9,032 bases of DNA from a candidate division SR1 bacterium CG_4_9_14_3_um_filter_40_9 (lineage in GTDB: Bacteria; Patescibacteriota; Gracilibacteria; Absconditabacterales; Absconditicoccaceae). Shown one piece after another: positions 1 through 6,588 of the stretch. Position 1 is the stretch's first letter; each line of letters begins with the position of its first letter. The notes beneath the pieces were generated by a model, which worked only from the letters and a program-made list of their open reading frames with translations, made no database searches and was not told the DNA's origin. The DNA lies in assembly GCA_002791215.1 (NCBI GenBank), contig PFWQ01000044.1, forward strand, positions 1 through 9,032. Reading direction: 5' to 3'. Both the position numbers and the translations under genes were made by a program.

Positions 1-1
1 C

Positions 2-76
2 GCTTTGAAGTGAAGATTGGAAGGAATTAAGTTTGAGTGCCAGATTCCAGGCATTGGCGATAGTGTGGAGTTGTAG
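2..76 (+). CDS. Possible 3' end of a truncated gene, unidentified
   Basis: An open frame enters from the left edge and ends at TAG (74-76). With TGA at 11-13 read as glycine it gives a 24-residue tail ending PGIGDSVEL. It converges on the minus-strand gene that stops at 90. The other two + frames also run for a while (one to TAA at 84-86), so the frame choice is uncertain and no family is recognisable. It could equally be non-coding. Confidence 0.25.
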
Positions 77-89
77 AAATGCCTAATAT

Positions 90-422
90 TTAGATAGAAT
101 CTAAGTTAAATTCTTTTTTCATCTTTTCGATAACTTTTACTCTTTCTTCAATAATTTTAAACATGTCTCCTAAAATTTTTATCTTTTCGGTAGCATTTTG
201 CGTATTAAGTGATTGCGTATATAGATTATCTTGTCTACCCTTGAAGCTCATTAGCTTATACTGATATAAGGTTAAACGCTCATTTCTCTTTTGAATTTCT
301 CACATCTTCCGAACTGTAAATACACTTACAGATAACGCCACTAATCATATTCCGATTGTTATTCGTTGTGTAAGTTCTGATGATGACAAATGGTGCCAGT
401 AAGTTGTAAAATGGTGGTACAT
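90..422 (-). CDS. Small single-helix membrane protein with a C-terminal coiled coil
   Basis: The frame runs from ATG (422) to TAA (90-92) and gives 110 residues if the two internal TGA codons (residues 26 and 41) are glycine; under the standard code it is shattered, so an ordinary gene caller would miss it. Residues about 21-37 form one hydrophobic helix (ITIGIGLVALSVSVFTV). CGA at residue 20 and CGG at residue 38 sit exactly at its two ends; read as tryptophan they would make a typical aromatic belt. Residues about 41-105 are charged and helical (KIIEERVKVIEKMKKEF), likely a coiled coil. The gene starts 26 bp after the lipoprotein gene on the same strand, so the two probably form an operon. 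No Shine-Dalgarno sequence is visible. I do not recognise the family; function unknown. Confidence 0.7.
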
Positions 423-448
423 CACTACACAAATAATTCTAGATAAAA

Positions 449-823
449 TTAATATTTAAGTAATTTTTTATTTTCAATACATTTTGGTAGGAAATCTTCA
501 AGAGATTCGGCCAAAAATTTACCTGCTGGACTATTAATACAGAAATCTATTGAATTTCCTCATTGACCGGTACATTTATTGATAAAATCTAAATTTTCTT
601 GTTGTTTTTCTTCTTGTAAAATCATACACTCTTTACGATACGTTTCATTTTGTTTGGTTTCTTCTTGTGAGAGTTGCCCCTGATCTTCTTGATTTTGCTG
701 ATCTATTTGTTGTTGTAGCAACTCATTCTGTTGTTTGAGCTGTTCAATTTCTTCCTTGTTTGTACAACCGGCGAGTGTCACCATAGTAATCAGTGATAAT
801 AAAATTGTTAGTAACTTTTTCAT
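449..823 (-). CDS. Small Q/E-rich lipoprotein
   Basis: Starts at ATG (823). An in-frame TGA (560-562) would end it at 87 residues; read as glycine (residue 88) it continues to TAA (449-451), giving 124 residues with the tail QGGNSIDFCINSPAGKF. The N-terminus is a clear lipoprotein signal: MKK, a hydrophobic stretch, then lipobox LAGC with the lipidated cysteine at residue 20. Residues about 23-75 are very rich in Gln and Glu with heptad-like leucines, probably a coiled coil standing off the membrane. The tail holds several cysteines (CTGQ, FC, KC) that could form disulfides outside the cytoplasm. A possible promoter (TTGACT at 873-878, TTTATG at 849-854, minus strand) lies just upstream, but transcripts from the 1214-1241 promoter could also reach it. 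Family not recognised. Confidence 0.8.
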
Positions 824-829
824 GATTAG

Positions 830-1212
830 TTTTGAGAAAAGAATAAACCATAAATTCGCCTGCTTTGAAAGTAGTCAAATAGAGCTGAAATGCAACAGAT
901 CTGCGAAGCTTCTTTACTTATCCCTGCGGGGCTTTTTATGTAACTTTCTGGCATTGCCCCAGAAAGTCACCAAAGAGGTCTAGCCTTACGCAAACTTGCC
1001 AACTCTCTCTACAGACTAGTCATCCACGTTTTTTCTTGCTATGCATGGTAGTCCATCTAGCTCAAACCCCACTAACCGGCTACAGCGTGGCCCCATTTCG
1101 CCCTAAGAGAGAATTGCTTGTCTGTAATATCGGTGGCTTCGGACATGAGTGCTTCAGGCGGTTTTCTGATTTTTTTATTTTTTATTCGTGAACATCGAGA
1201 CCTTTTTTGGTC
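830..1212 (-). ncRNA. Candidate structured RNA or long leader (no protein gene seen)
   Basis: No convincing protein reads through this stretch, although TGA is not a stop here. Its 880-1170 part is visibly richer in G+C than the flanking AT-rich DNA. On the minus strand a 12-bp stem (940-951 with 959-970, one pair a G-U only on this strand) encloses a loop whose GGGGC can pair with GCCCC (complement of 928-932) after an A-rich linker, an H-type pseudoknot shape. A second hairpin lies at 1038-1061. A good minus-strand promoter sits at 1214-1241. I compared it by eye with tmRNA, RNase P, SRP and 6S RNA and found no decisive match: the T-loop of tmRNA and the P4 core of RNase P are absent. It may be a leader of the lipoprotein gene. 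The ends are approximate. Confidence 0.3.
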
Positions 1213-1213
1213 G

Positions 1214-1241
1214 ATTATAATAGCGTCCACGCACCAATCAA
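1214..1241 (-). promoter_or_regulatory. Sigma-70-like promoter, minus strand
   Basis: On the minus strand a TTGATT -35 (1236-1241) is followed after 16 bp by a consensus TATAAT -10 (1214-1219). It would start transcription near 1207, into the candidate RNA and then the lipoprotein operon. The TATAAT box is also nearly symmetrical (ATTATAAT), so a + strand reading exists, but it has no -35. Confidence 0.5.
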
Positions 1242-1297
1242 CAAAAAGATAGGAAGCCCATGCTTAATCACAGCCCACAATCGACGAGGCGTTTTTG

Positions 1298-1315
1298 TCC
1301 CGTAGTACTACGGGA
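1298..1315. repeat. 18-bp perfect palindrome
   Basis: TCCCGTAGTACTACGGGA is its own reverse complement. It lies between the hicA terminator and the minus-strand promoter at 1214-1241. It could be a dimeric repressor site or a small cruciform; it has no T-tract and is not a terminator. Confidence 0.6.
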
Positions 1316-1339
1316 GATCGGGCGCGTGCAAGGCGCATA

Positions 1340-1374
1340 AAGAAAAAAAAACTGCAACCAGTAGCTGCAGTTTC
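1340..1374 (-). terminator. Rho-independent terminator of hicBA
   Basis: Read on the minus strand, AAACTGCA (1373-1366) and TGCAGTTT (1356-1349) form an 8-bp stem around a 9-base loop, followed directly by a T-rich run (1348-1338). It lies 7 bp after the hicA stop codon. Confidence 0.8.
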
Positions 1375-1380
1375 TCATAT

Positions 1381-1611
1381 TTACTTCTCTAGAAAGTCAT
1401 TTACATCAATTCCGCACTGCCTCAAGATAGCTCTTAGCGTGCCTTCTTTCAAATTCTTTCATCATTTATTGACCACAGTTGTGTAGAGATTTTTTTCTTG
1501 GTTGTACCACATTTCATGATCTCATTTTCCTTGTCTGAGAAAAGAAAAGCCAAAGTTGTTCAACTTTTGAGTGACTTCTCTATAGGTAAATCATGCTAAT
1601 CTTCCGCCCAT
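1381..1611 (-). CDS. hicA: HicA-family mRNA interferase toxin (UGA-recoded)
   Basis: From ATG (1611) to TAA (1381-1383), 76 residues with four TGA codons read as glycine (residues 7, 30, 50, 51). The result fits the HicA double-stranded-RNA-binding fold: YREVTQKLNNFGF, then RQGKGDH with the expected catalytic histidine (H32) in the family's G-x-H context, a short beta hairpin, and KEGTLRAILRQCGI near the end. HicA toxins cut mRNA in a translation-independent way and are held in check by HicB. The start codon overlaps the hicB stop by one base (TAATG), and GAGG lies five bases upstream, one of the few clear Shine-Dalgarno sequences in the window, so translation is probably coupled. In a standard-code cell the product would stop after six residues. 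Confidence 0.88.
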
Positions 1612-1844
1612 TACGCCTCAACCATTAGTGAATAAGAAAATCTTTGAGGAACTACTTGCAAGGTAGCTTTATTTTTTCTTTGTTCGTGGAGCAAATCTTT
1701 TGCTAGATCATAAGCTATTTCTATCGTCTCTTCCAATGTGCTTCCTTCAGCGACCAATCATTGCACGTCGTCGCTAGTAGCTACAAAATACGTTTCTCCA
1801 GCTTCTTCGTGTTTTTCTATTTTAAGATCAATAAGGGTTTTCAT
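1611..1844 (-). CDS. hicB: HicB-family antitoxin, short form (UGA-recoded)
   Basis: From ATG (1844) to TAA (1611-1613), 77 residues with one TGA (glycine, residue 29). The motif VATSDDVQGLVAEGSTLEE, followed by a helix EIAYDLAKDLL, is the standard partial RNase-H-like HicB core (older name UPF0150). HicB binds and neutralises HicA. Here the tail after the core (LQVVPQRFSYSLMVEA) is only about 17 residues, so there is no obvious ribbon-helix-helix or helix-turn-helix domain; longer HicB proteins use such a domain to repress their own operon. The gene is first in the operon with hicA. A promoter lies at 1877-1904 and a palindrome at 1859-1872; no Shine-Dalgarno is visible. The identification is firm because the neighbour is HicA. 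Confidence 0.9.
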
Positions 1845-1858
1845 GTTGTAAGTGCTTA

Positions 1859-1872
1859 TCAGATAAATCTGA
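1859..1872. promoter_or_regulatory. Possible operator at the hicBA start site
   Basis: TCAGAT and ATCTGA form an inverted repeat with a 2-bp centre, placed just downstream of the hicB -10 box, over the expected transcription start. Toxin-antitoxin operons are commonly autoregulated at such sites, but this HicB lacks a visible DNA-binding domain, so the regulator is unknown. Confidence 0.35.
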
Positions 1873-1876
1873 CGAT

Positions 1877-1904
1877 ACTATACTAATTTCCTCTCGATTT
1901 TCAA
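1877..1904 (-). promoter_or_regulatory. hicBA promoter
   Basis: On the minus strand TTGAAA (1899-1904) and TATAGT (1877-1882) are separated by 16 bp, a good sigma-70-type arrangement about 30 bp upstream of the hicB ATG. Confidence 0.55.
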
Positions 1905-1920
1905 GCGGTGATTAAAAGCA

Positions 1921-1950
1921 TTACATTTTACATCAAAAAATGTATATAAA
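1921..1950 (+). promoter_or_regulatory. Possible promoter of the permease gene
   Basis: TTACAT (1921-1926) with TATATA (1943-1948, 16-bp spacer) or TATAAA (1945-1950) lies about 40 bp before the permease ATG, divergent from the hicBA promoter. The stretch is very AT-rich, so chance boxes are easy. Confidence 0.35.
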
Positions 1951-1987
1951 AAGAAATCAACCTTAACTTTACATCATTTCCCTCCCC

Positions 1988-2962
1988 ATGTTTCTCCGAC
2001 TTGAACACATCACCAACCGATTCACCTATGATTTTTTGCTAATGGATCAGAATCAGCATTTTGCCGCTGCTCTGAATTTTTTCATCTACGATAGCGTGAA
2101 AATTATCCTACTTCTAATAGTGATAATTATTTTAATGACCTTCTTGAATTCGTACTTGCCGATAGAAAAAATCAGAAATTTTTTGACCAAAAGAAAACTA
2201 TTCTGACTGGAATATTTTTTTGCATCGCTCTTTGGGGCAATCACTCCTTTTTGTACTTGCTCCTCTATCCCGCTGTTTGTGGGATTTCTCAAAGCATGAA
2301 TTCCCCTTGGCGTGACCTTGTCTTTCTTGATTACTTCACCGCTCGTGAATGAAGTCGCTATCGCGATGTTCTTGGGGATTTTTGGATTAAAGGTAACAGC
2401 AATCTATATCTGAAGTGGAATTGCGCTTTGAATTTTGTGAGGACGAATACTCGGAAAAATGAAACTGGAAAAATATCTCGCTGACTTTATTCAAGTTAAA
2501 AGATTGGAATGTTGATGTGCAAACAAAGACGCAAAAAAACATCCTCCCTTTGCTCAGAGAGCGAAAGATGTTTTGAAAGAATCTCGGGATATCATCGTCA
2601 AAGTGATTCCGTATTTGTTATTGTGAGTAGGAGTCGGCGCCGCGATTCATGGATTTGTGCCGACAGGATTTTTTGAAACATATATAACCAAGAGCAATCC
2701 CTTTGCCGTACCGATCGCCGTGATTGTATGAATCCCGATGTATGCGAATGCGACAAGTGTGATTCCAATTGTCCAGGCTTTAATAGCAAAATGAATTCCA
2801 CTCGGGACCTGATTGGCATTTATGATGGCCGTAGTTGGATTGTCTTTGCCAGAGTTTTTGATTTTGAAAAAAGTGATGAAGCTCAGACTCTTATTGATCT
2901 TTTTCTGAACGATAGGCGTGTACATGATCGTGTTGGGATATTTCTTTAATTGGATTTTCTAG
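1988..2962 (+). CDS. Permease of the DUF318 (YraQ/ArsP-like) family
   Basis: From ATG (1988) to TAG (2960-2962), 324 residues once 11 in-frame TGA codons are read as glycine. It is an integral membrane protein with about eight hydrophobic segments; the first long one is [19 protein letters not shown]. Family hallmarks are [15 protein letters not shown] (C89 and C91), a cytoplasmic loop rich in Lys, GAAIHGFVP, and [14 protein letters not shown] in the second half. Members are predicted efflux permeases; ArsP relatives export trivalent organoarsenicals, but the substrate here cannot be told. Four CGA/CGG codons (1997, 2018, 2444, 2585) read better as tryptophan, notably the N-terminal ITN(W)FTY, while the final NWIF uses TGG. 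The 3' end overlaps the convergent copper ATPase gene by 17 bp. No Shine-Dalgarno is visible. Family confident, substrate unknown. Confidence 0.88.
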
Positions 2963-4976
2963 GTATGAAATGCATCATATCCAATAAAGTAAACGTCTTC
3001 TTTGGCAATCATGCGATGATAAATTCCGTGCCATCCTCCTCTATAATGTCGAAGAGTTTGGAGAATTCTTTCGCATTTTTCATCTCTTGCGCCACGTCGT
3101 AGCCGAGATAAATGGCTGCATAACTTTTATCGTCGATTGTGTAGATTGGTTTTTTGGAATTGATGACATTTTTCATCTTGGATGGAATTGTATCTTGCGT
3201 ATAGAAATAATACAACTCTGGTGCGTCAAATGCTGTCTCTACCAGTAACAAAGATTCTTTGATCTGCAACCATGCGAATCCTCTATTGTTCATGATATGA
3301 ACATCGTCTAATAAAGTATTAGTAGGAGCAAGGATTCATACGATTTTTACTTTATCAAGTCCGAAGAAATTGGAAAGAGAATCTCATGGTTTTTTGAACA
3401 ATCACTCTCTTCTCATCATCGCCGCTTCCTTGTATCCGATGAGCATCTGCGCTCCATCTGAATTCATTATACCTGTTCATTCAATGATTTTCACGCCATC
3501 AACCGAGTTGTCGTTTCCTATGAATAATTTGGGGATTCATGAAATATTCGCCTTTAGAGTAATTTTTGGTTTTCTCAATACTCGATAATCATCTCATGGG
3601 ATGGCAACATTATCTCTCGCATTTGATACTGCGTTTTCAATAGCAGTGAATCAGATTTTATTTGGGTTATCGATCAAGAAGTTATTGATTTCTGTTTTGA
3701 GTTCAGCGGGAATTCTGAGAGAAGACACATCTTGACCTCCGCCCAATTTGGCGAAGTTCCAGAAGAATGTGAGGAAGACTATCGTCATAATCACTGGCGC
3801 GAAAAGTGAGATCCAATTCTTTTTTCTTGGGTGGAAGAATTTGAGAAGGAGTGAATTGAGCACTACTGAAACCGAACTCATCGCCATCGCCAGTCCTGCG
3901 AATTCCGGTTTGAGCGTAAGTCCCCATGATGCCAAAACACCTGCCGCGATAGGAATTCATAGCGTGTTATAAAACAATGCAAAGAACATATTCTGTTTGA
4001 TTTTTCCCATGGTTTCCTTGCTGAGTTGGATTGCGTGAAGGACATCGTTGAGATCATTTTTCATGATGACTACTCCGCCGGATTCCATCGCTACATCAGC
4101 GCCAGAGCCCATCGCGATACCGATATCGGCTTGCGTGAGCGCAGGAGAATCATTGATTCCATCTCCGACCATGGCAACGATATATCATTGATCCTGTAAT
4201 TCTTTGACCTTGGATGCTTTATGCTGAGGCAAGACTTGCGCCATCACGTGGTCTATTCATACTTGGCGAGCGATTGCATGAGCCGTTCTTTCATTGTCTC
4301 CGGTGATCATGTATATTATAAGTCATGCTTTCTTGAGTCTCGCTATCGCTCCAGCAGAACTAGCTTTTACCGTGTCCGCTACCGCGACCATGCCGAGCAT
4401 TTCTGTGTCATTGGCAAGTAGCATCACGGTTTTTCATTCAGATTCCAGTTGTTCCATTTCTTTGAGATTTTCTATGGTGATATTTTTATCTGCCAATAAT
4501 GCTTTGGTACCAAGATAATATTTTTTACCTCCGATTTCTCACTGAACTCCTTTTCCTGGAACTGCTTGAAATTTATTTACCGTGCCGAGTTTAGTCAATT
4601 TCTGAGCCTTGCCATAATTGACGATCGCTTCCGCTAATGGGTGTTCGGACTTGGCTTCCAGTGCTACCCCCAAAGGGAGAATTTCATCTTCATCGTAACC
4701 ATTCACTCCTACAATATCCGTCACTACGGGTTTTCATTCAGTGATAGTTCATGTTTTATCAAAGATAATGGTGTTTACTTTGCAGAGTTTTTCTAATGGT
4801 TCTCATCACTTAATTAATATTCAATTCTCGGCTCATTTCCCAGTTCACACCATCAATGCCGTCGGTGTTGCTAATCACAGCGCGCATGGACATGCGATGA
4901 CGATAACTGCAGAAAAATATAATAATGATGCTGTCAATCATGCACCGATAAAAATGATGAAGAAGAAATAATCCAA
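2946..4976 (-). CDS. copA: Copper P-type ATPase (P1B-1, CopA-like), N-terminal half missing, with C-terminal extension
   Basis: With about 23 TGA codons as glycine the frame is open from TAA (2946-2948) back to a TAG at 5037-5039. The bounds given assume a TTG at 4974-4976, but this is not a credible native start. Visible in order, numbered from there: CPC (29-31) in the ion-binding helix, GTGKGAENGILIKGGE, DKTGT (phosphorylated Asp about 73), [39 protein letters not shown] and [12 protein letters not shown] with YN and MSS marks Cu(I) exporters. CopA proteins normally have about 350-400 residues before CPC (metal-binding domain, four helices and the TGE actuator domain); all are absent. After the last family helix comes one more hydrophobic segment ([17 protein letters not shown]) and about 270 residues with no recognised domain. 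As it stands it should not pump. The missing half suggests a rearrangement or misassembly. Confidence 0.88.
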
Positions 4977-5045
4977 AAGCCTGAAATAAAAGTTTCGTGT
5001 GACCAGAGACCAGGGTTTGAAGACAAAATAAAACGCCTAAAAGAA

Positions 5046-5327
5046 ATGAGTCTGCAAAAAATTAATATACTCAACAGGATAGATGCTTCTTTAAAATTTA
5101 TAGTGCCACTTGTCAAGAATGCCGCCATCAAGAGCAAATTAGCACAGGAAGAAAAAATAGTTCAGAACATGAAATCCCGCTACACTGACCTTAAATCGCA
5201 CCTTGAGAGAAATCCTACGAGCTTCTGCGAGCAACCCCCTATATGGAAAATATATAATGAGGCGACCAAAACGATGGTGGAAGATATAAAATCACAATTC
5301 AGACTACTAAAAAATACAAGAAGGTAA
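5046..5327 (+). CDS. Hypothetical helical protein, possibly 5'-truncated
   Basis: ATG (5046) to TAA (5325-5327), 93 residues, rich in Lys and Glu and predicted helical (KNAAIKSKLAQEEKIVQNM). There are no TGA, CGA or CGG codons. The same frame stays open upstream to TAA at 4923-4925; its part from about 4971 (PEIKVSCDQRPGFEDKIKR) looks like natural coding sequence but has no ATG, GTG or TTG start, so the true N-terminus may be cut off where this gene meets the truncated ATPase gene head to head. No Shine-Dalgarno stands before 5046. It is followed after 54 bp by the secreted DUF5667-like gene on the same strand. No family recognised. Confidence 0.6.
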   Translation: MSLQKINILNRIDASLKFIVPLVKNAAIKSKLAQEEKIVQNMKSRYTDLKSHLERNPTSFCEQPPIWKIYNEATKTMVEDIKSQFRLLKNTRR

Positions 5328-5381
5328 AATTTATCTAAAAATCTTACGCCTACATAAGTAATCTTTTACTTCCTAAATCAT

Positions 5382-5927
5382 ATGCACATGAAAAAAATCG
5401 TATCTGGGATGATCATGTTAATGGCTTTGGCTATCGGCATAGGCAGCCCTACCTTTGCACAAAATGCTGAAGCTCCAACATCTCCTGCTGATGTGATATC
5501 CTCCGTATCAGCCGGTTTGACTCCTACAAGCCCTTTTTACTTTCTAGATCGTTTGGGTGAATTTATCCAAGAGATCTTTGCCTTTTCACCTGATGCAAAA
5601 GTTAAGCTTAAAATCGAATTTTCCAAAGAACGTATTGCAGAAATTAAAGTTATGCTAGAAGATGGAAATGCTGACTCTGATGATATTGACGAAGCCCAAT
5701 CGCTTCTTGCAGACGACATGGAAGACACTCAAAACATTATTGATGAAGAAGAAATCGATGATGATAGTGTCTTAGAATTTACAGCATTACTGGTTTATGA
5801 AGATGAAACTGATGATGGAGATGAATCAGATATTGAGGATATCGAAGATGTTGAGGATATCGAAGATGTTGAAGATATCGAAGATGTTGAAGATACCCAG
5901 AATCAAAATGAACGCGAAGATGACTAG
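5382..5927 (+). CDS. Secreted protein with DUF5667-like domain and acidic repeat tail
   Basis: ATG (5382) to TAG, 181 residues; the ATG at 5388 (MKKIVSGM) is an equally good start. Residues 1-26 are a signal peptide (Lys pair, hydrophobic core, cleavage likely after SPTFA). Residues about 46-110 carry TPTSPFYFLDRLGEFIQEIF, then DAKVKLKIEFSKERIAEIKVM, the pattern I associate with DUF5667, a helical domain of exported proteins in several bacterial groups, function unknown. From about residue 118 the chain is extremely acidic and ends in three copies of the six-residue repeat DIEDVE, encoded by 18-bp tandem repeats. Such a tail might bind Ca2+ or other cations, which is inference. There are no TGA, CGA or CGG codons, unlike most neighbours. 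A strong terminator follows within 20 bp. Confidence 0.82.
   Translation: MHMKKIVSGMIMLMALAIGIGSPTFAQNAEAPTSPADVISSVSAGLTPTSPFYFLDRLGEFIQEIFAFSPDAKVKLKIEFSKERIAEIKVMLEDGNADSDDIDEAQSLLADDMEDTQNIIDEEEIDDDSVLEFTALLVYEDETDDGDESDIEDIEDVEDIEDVEDIEDVEDTQNQNEREDD
5838..5891 (+). repeat. Three 18-bp tandem repeats inside the acidic tail
   Basis: Units start at 5838, 5856 and 5874 (GATATCGAAGATGTTGAR, identical except for the last base), preceded by a half unit at 5829-5837. Each encodes DIEDVE, so copy-number change by slippage would keep the frame. Confidence 0.9.
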
Positions 5928-5945
5928 AAGAAATTATTGTGTATA

Positions 5946-5973
5946 GAAAAACACGCCTATTGGCGTGTTTTTC
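5946..5973. terminator. Bidirectional Rho-independent terminator
   Basis: GAAAAACACGCC (5946-5957) and GGCGTGTTTTTC (5962-5973) form a perfect 12-bp stem with a TATT loop. T-runs on both strands serve the + strand DUF5667-like gene and the minus-strand rubrerythrin gene, which converge here. Confidence 0.92.
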
Positions 5974-5977
5974 ATTT

Positions 5978-6562
5978 CTAATATGTTTCACATAATATCT
6001 GGAAATAATTCGCTTCATGATCGCATGACGGGCATTTCTTTGGTGGCGTTTCTCCATTGTGGATGTAGCCACATTTGCTGCAGACTCGATGTATTTTCTG
6101 TGGCTTCTTGTAGAGCAATCCGGCTTTGAGCTGTACGTGGAGTTGAGTATATCTTTCTTCGTGATGGATTTCCGCCTTGATGATTGCCCTGATTCTGCCT
6201 GCTATTTCTGGGTAGCCTTCGTCTTGCGCAACTTGAGCAAACATTGGATAAAGCTCTGCTTCTTCTTCGTGTTCTCCTGCGATGGCGGTTTCGAGATTGG
6301 TCAGCGTATCGCCAAGTGTACTCAACACCGTTGTCGGAATATCTATTCTTGGCTCATCAATTCAGACCTTTTCCTTTACCATTTGGAGCATTTTGAAAAA
6401 CCATTCTGCGTGCTCTTTTTCTTGTTCTGCAGTAGCTAGGAAAATTTCAGAAATCTGAAGGTAGCCTTCTTTTCTCGCGATGCTTGAATAAATAGTGTAA
6501 CGGTTTCTTGCCTGCGATTCGCCGACGAAAGCTTTAGCGAGATTCTCAATTGTCTTGGACAT
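5978..6562 (-). CDS. rbr: Rubrerythrin
   Basis: ATG (6562) to TAG (5978-5980), 194 residues, the usual length; one TGA (6362-6364, residue 67) reads as glycine in KVGIDEP and would otherwise split the gene. The N-terminal four-helix ferritin-like domain carries the diiron ligands: E15 in VGESQAR, ExxH at 48-51 (EKEH), E97 and E100 (EHEE), ExxH at 131-134 (EIHH). The C-terminal rubredoxin domain has CxxC at 161-164 and 177-180 for one FeS4 iron. Rubrerythrin reduces hydrogen peroxide to water in the cytoplasm of anaerobes and microaerophiles, taking electrons through rubredoxin. It lies 26 bp downstream of thrS on the same strand and is probably co-transcribed, ending at the terminator at 5946-5973. 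No Shine-Dalgarno is visible. Confidence 0.95.
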
Positions 6563-6588
6563 GTGAAAATAATTTATAAAGTAAAATT

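Noticed and set aside
735..983. A + strand frame of 82 residues
   Set aside because: It runs antisense through the start of the lipoprotein gene and into the GC-rich intergenic stretch, with no recognisable protein pattern.
895..1175. tmRNA, RNase P or SRP RNA
   Set aside because: The pseudoknot resembles tmRNA PK1 in shape, but no tag frame, acceptor arm or GGUUCGA T-loop is present; the RNase P P4 strands and the SRP GNAR-loop motif were not found.
1215..1306. A minus-strand open frame of about 28 codons ending in a hydrophobic stretch (LPIFLLIGAWTLL)
   Set aside because: It has no ATG start, is short enough to be chance when TGA is not a stop, and overlaps the promoter boxes and part of the palindrome.
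3370..3588. A + strand frame opposite the ATPase C-terminal extension
   Set aside because: It is antisense to the long UGA-recoded minus frame and matches no family by eye.
2204..4172. Many internal stops in the permease, ATPase and ThrRS genes, as in pseudogenes
   Set aside because: All the interrupting codons are TGA, frames stay intact on both sides and the residue expected is glycine; TAA or TAG do not interrupt.
4749..4751. UGA as tryptophan (code 4) or selenocysteine
   Set aside because: DKTGT, CPCALGLATP, CEGPH and SIGANIEE require glycine at the TGA positions; there are far too many sites for selenocysteine.
5829..5891. Short tandem repeats as a CRISPR array
   Set aside because: The repeats are directly adjacent without spacers and lie in frame in a protein gene.
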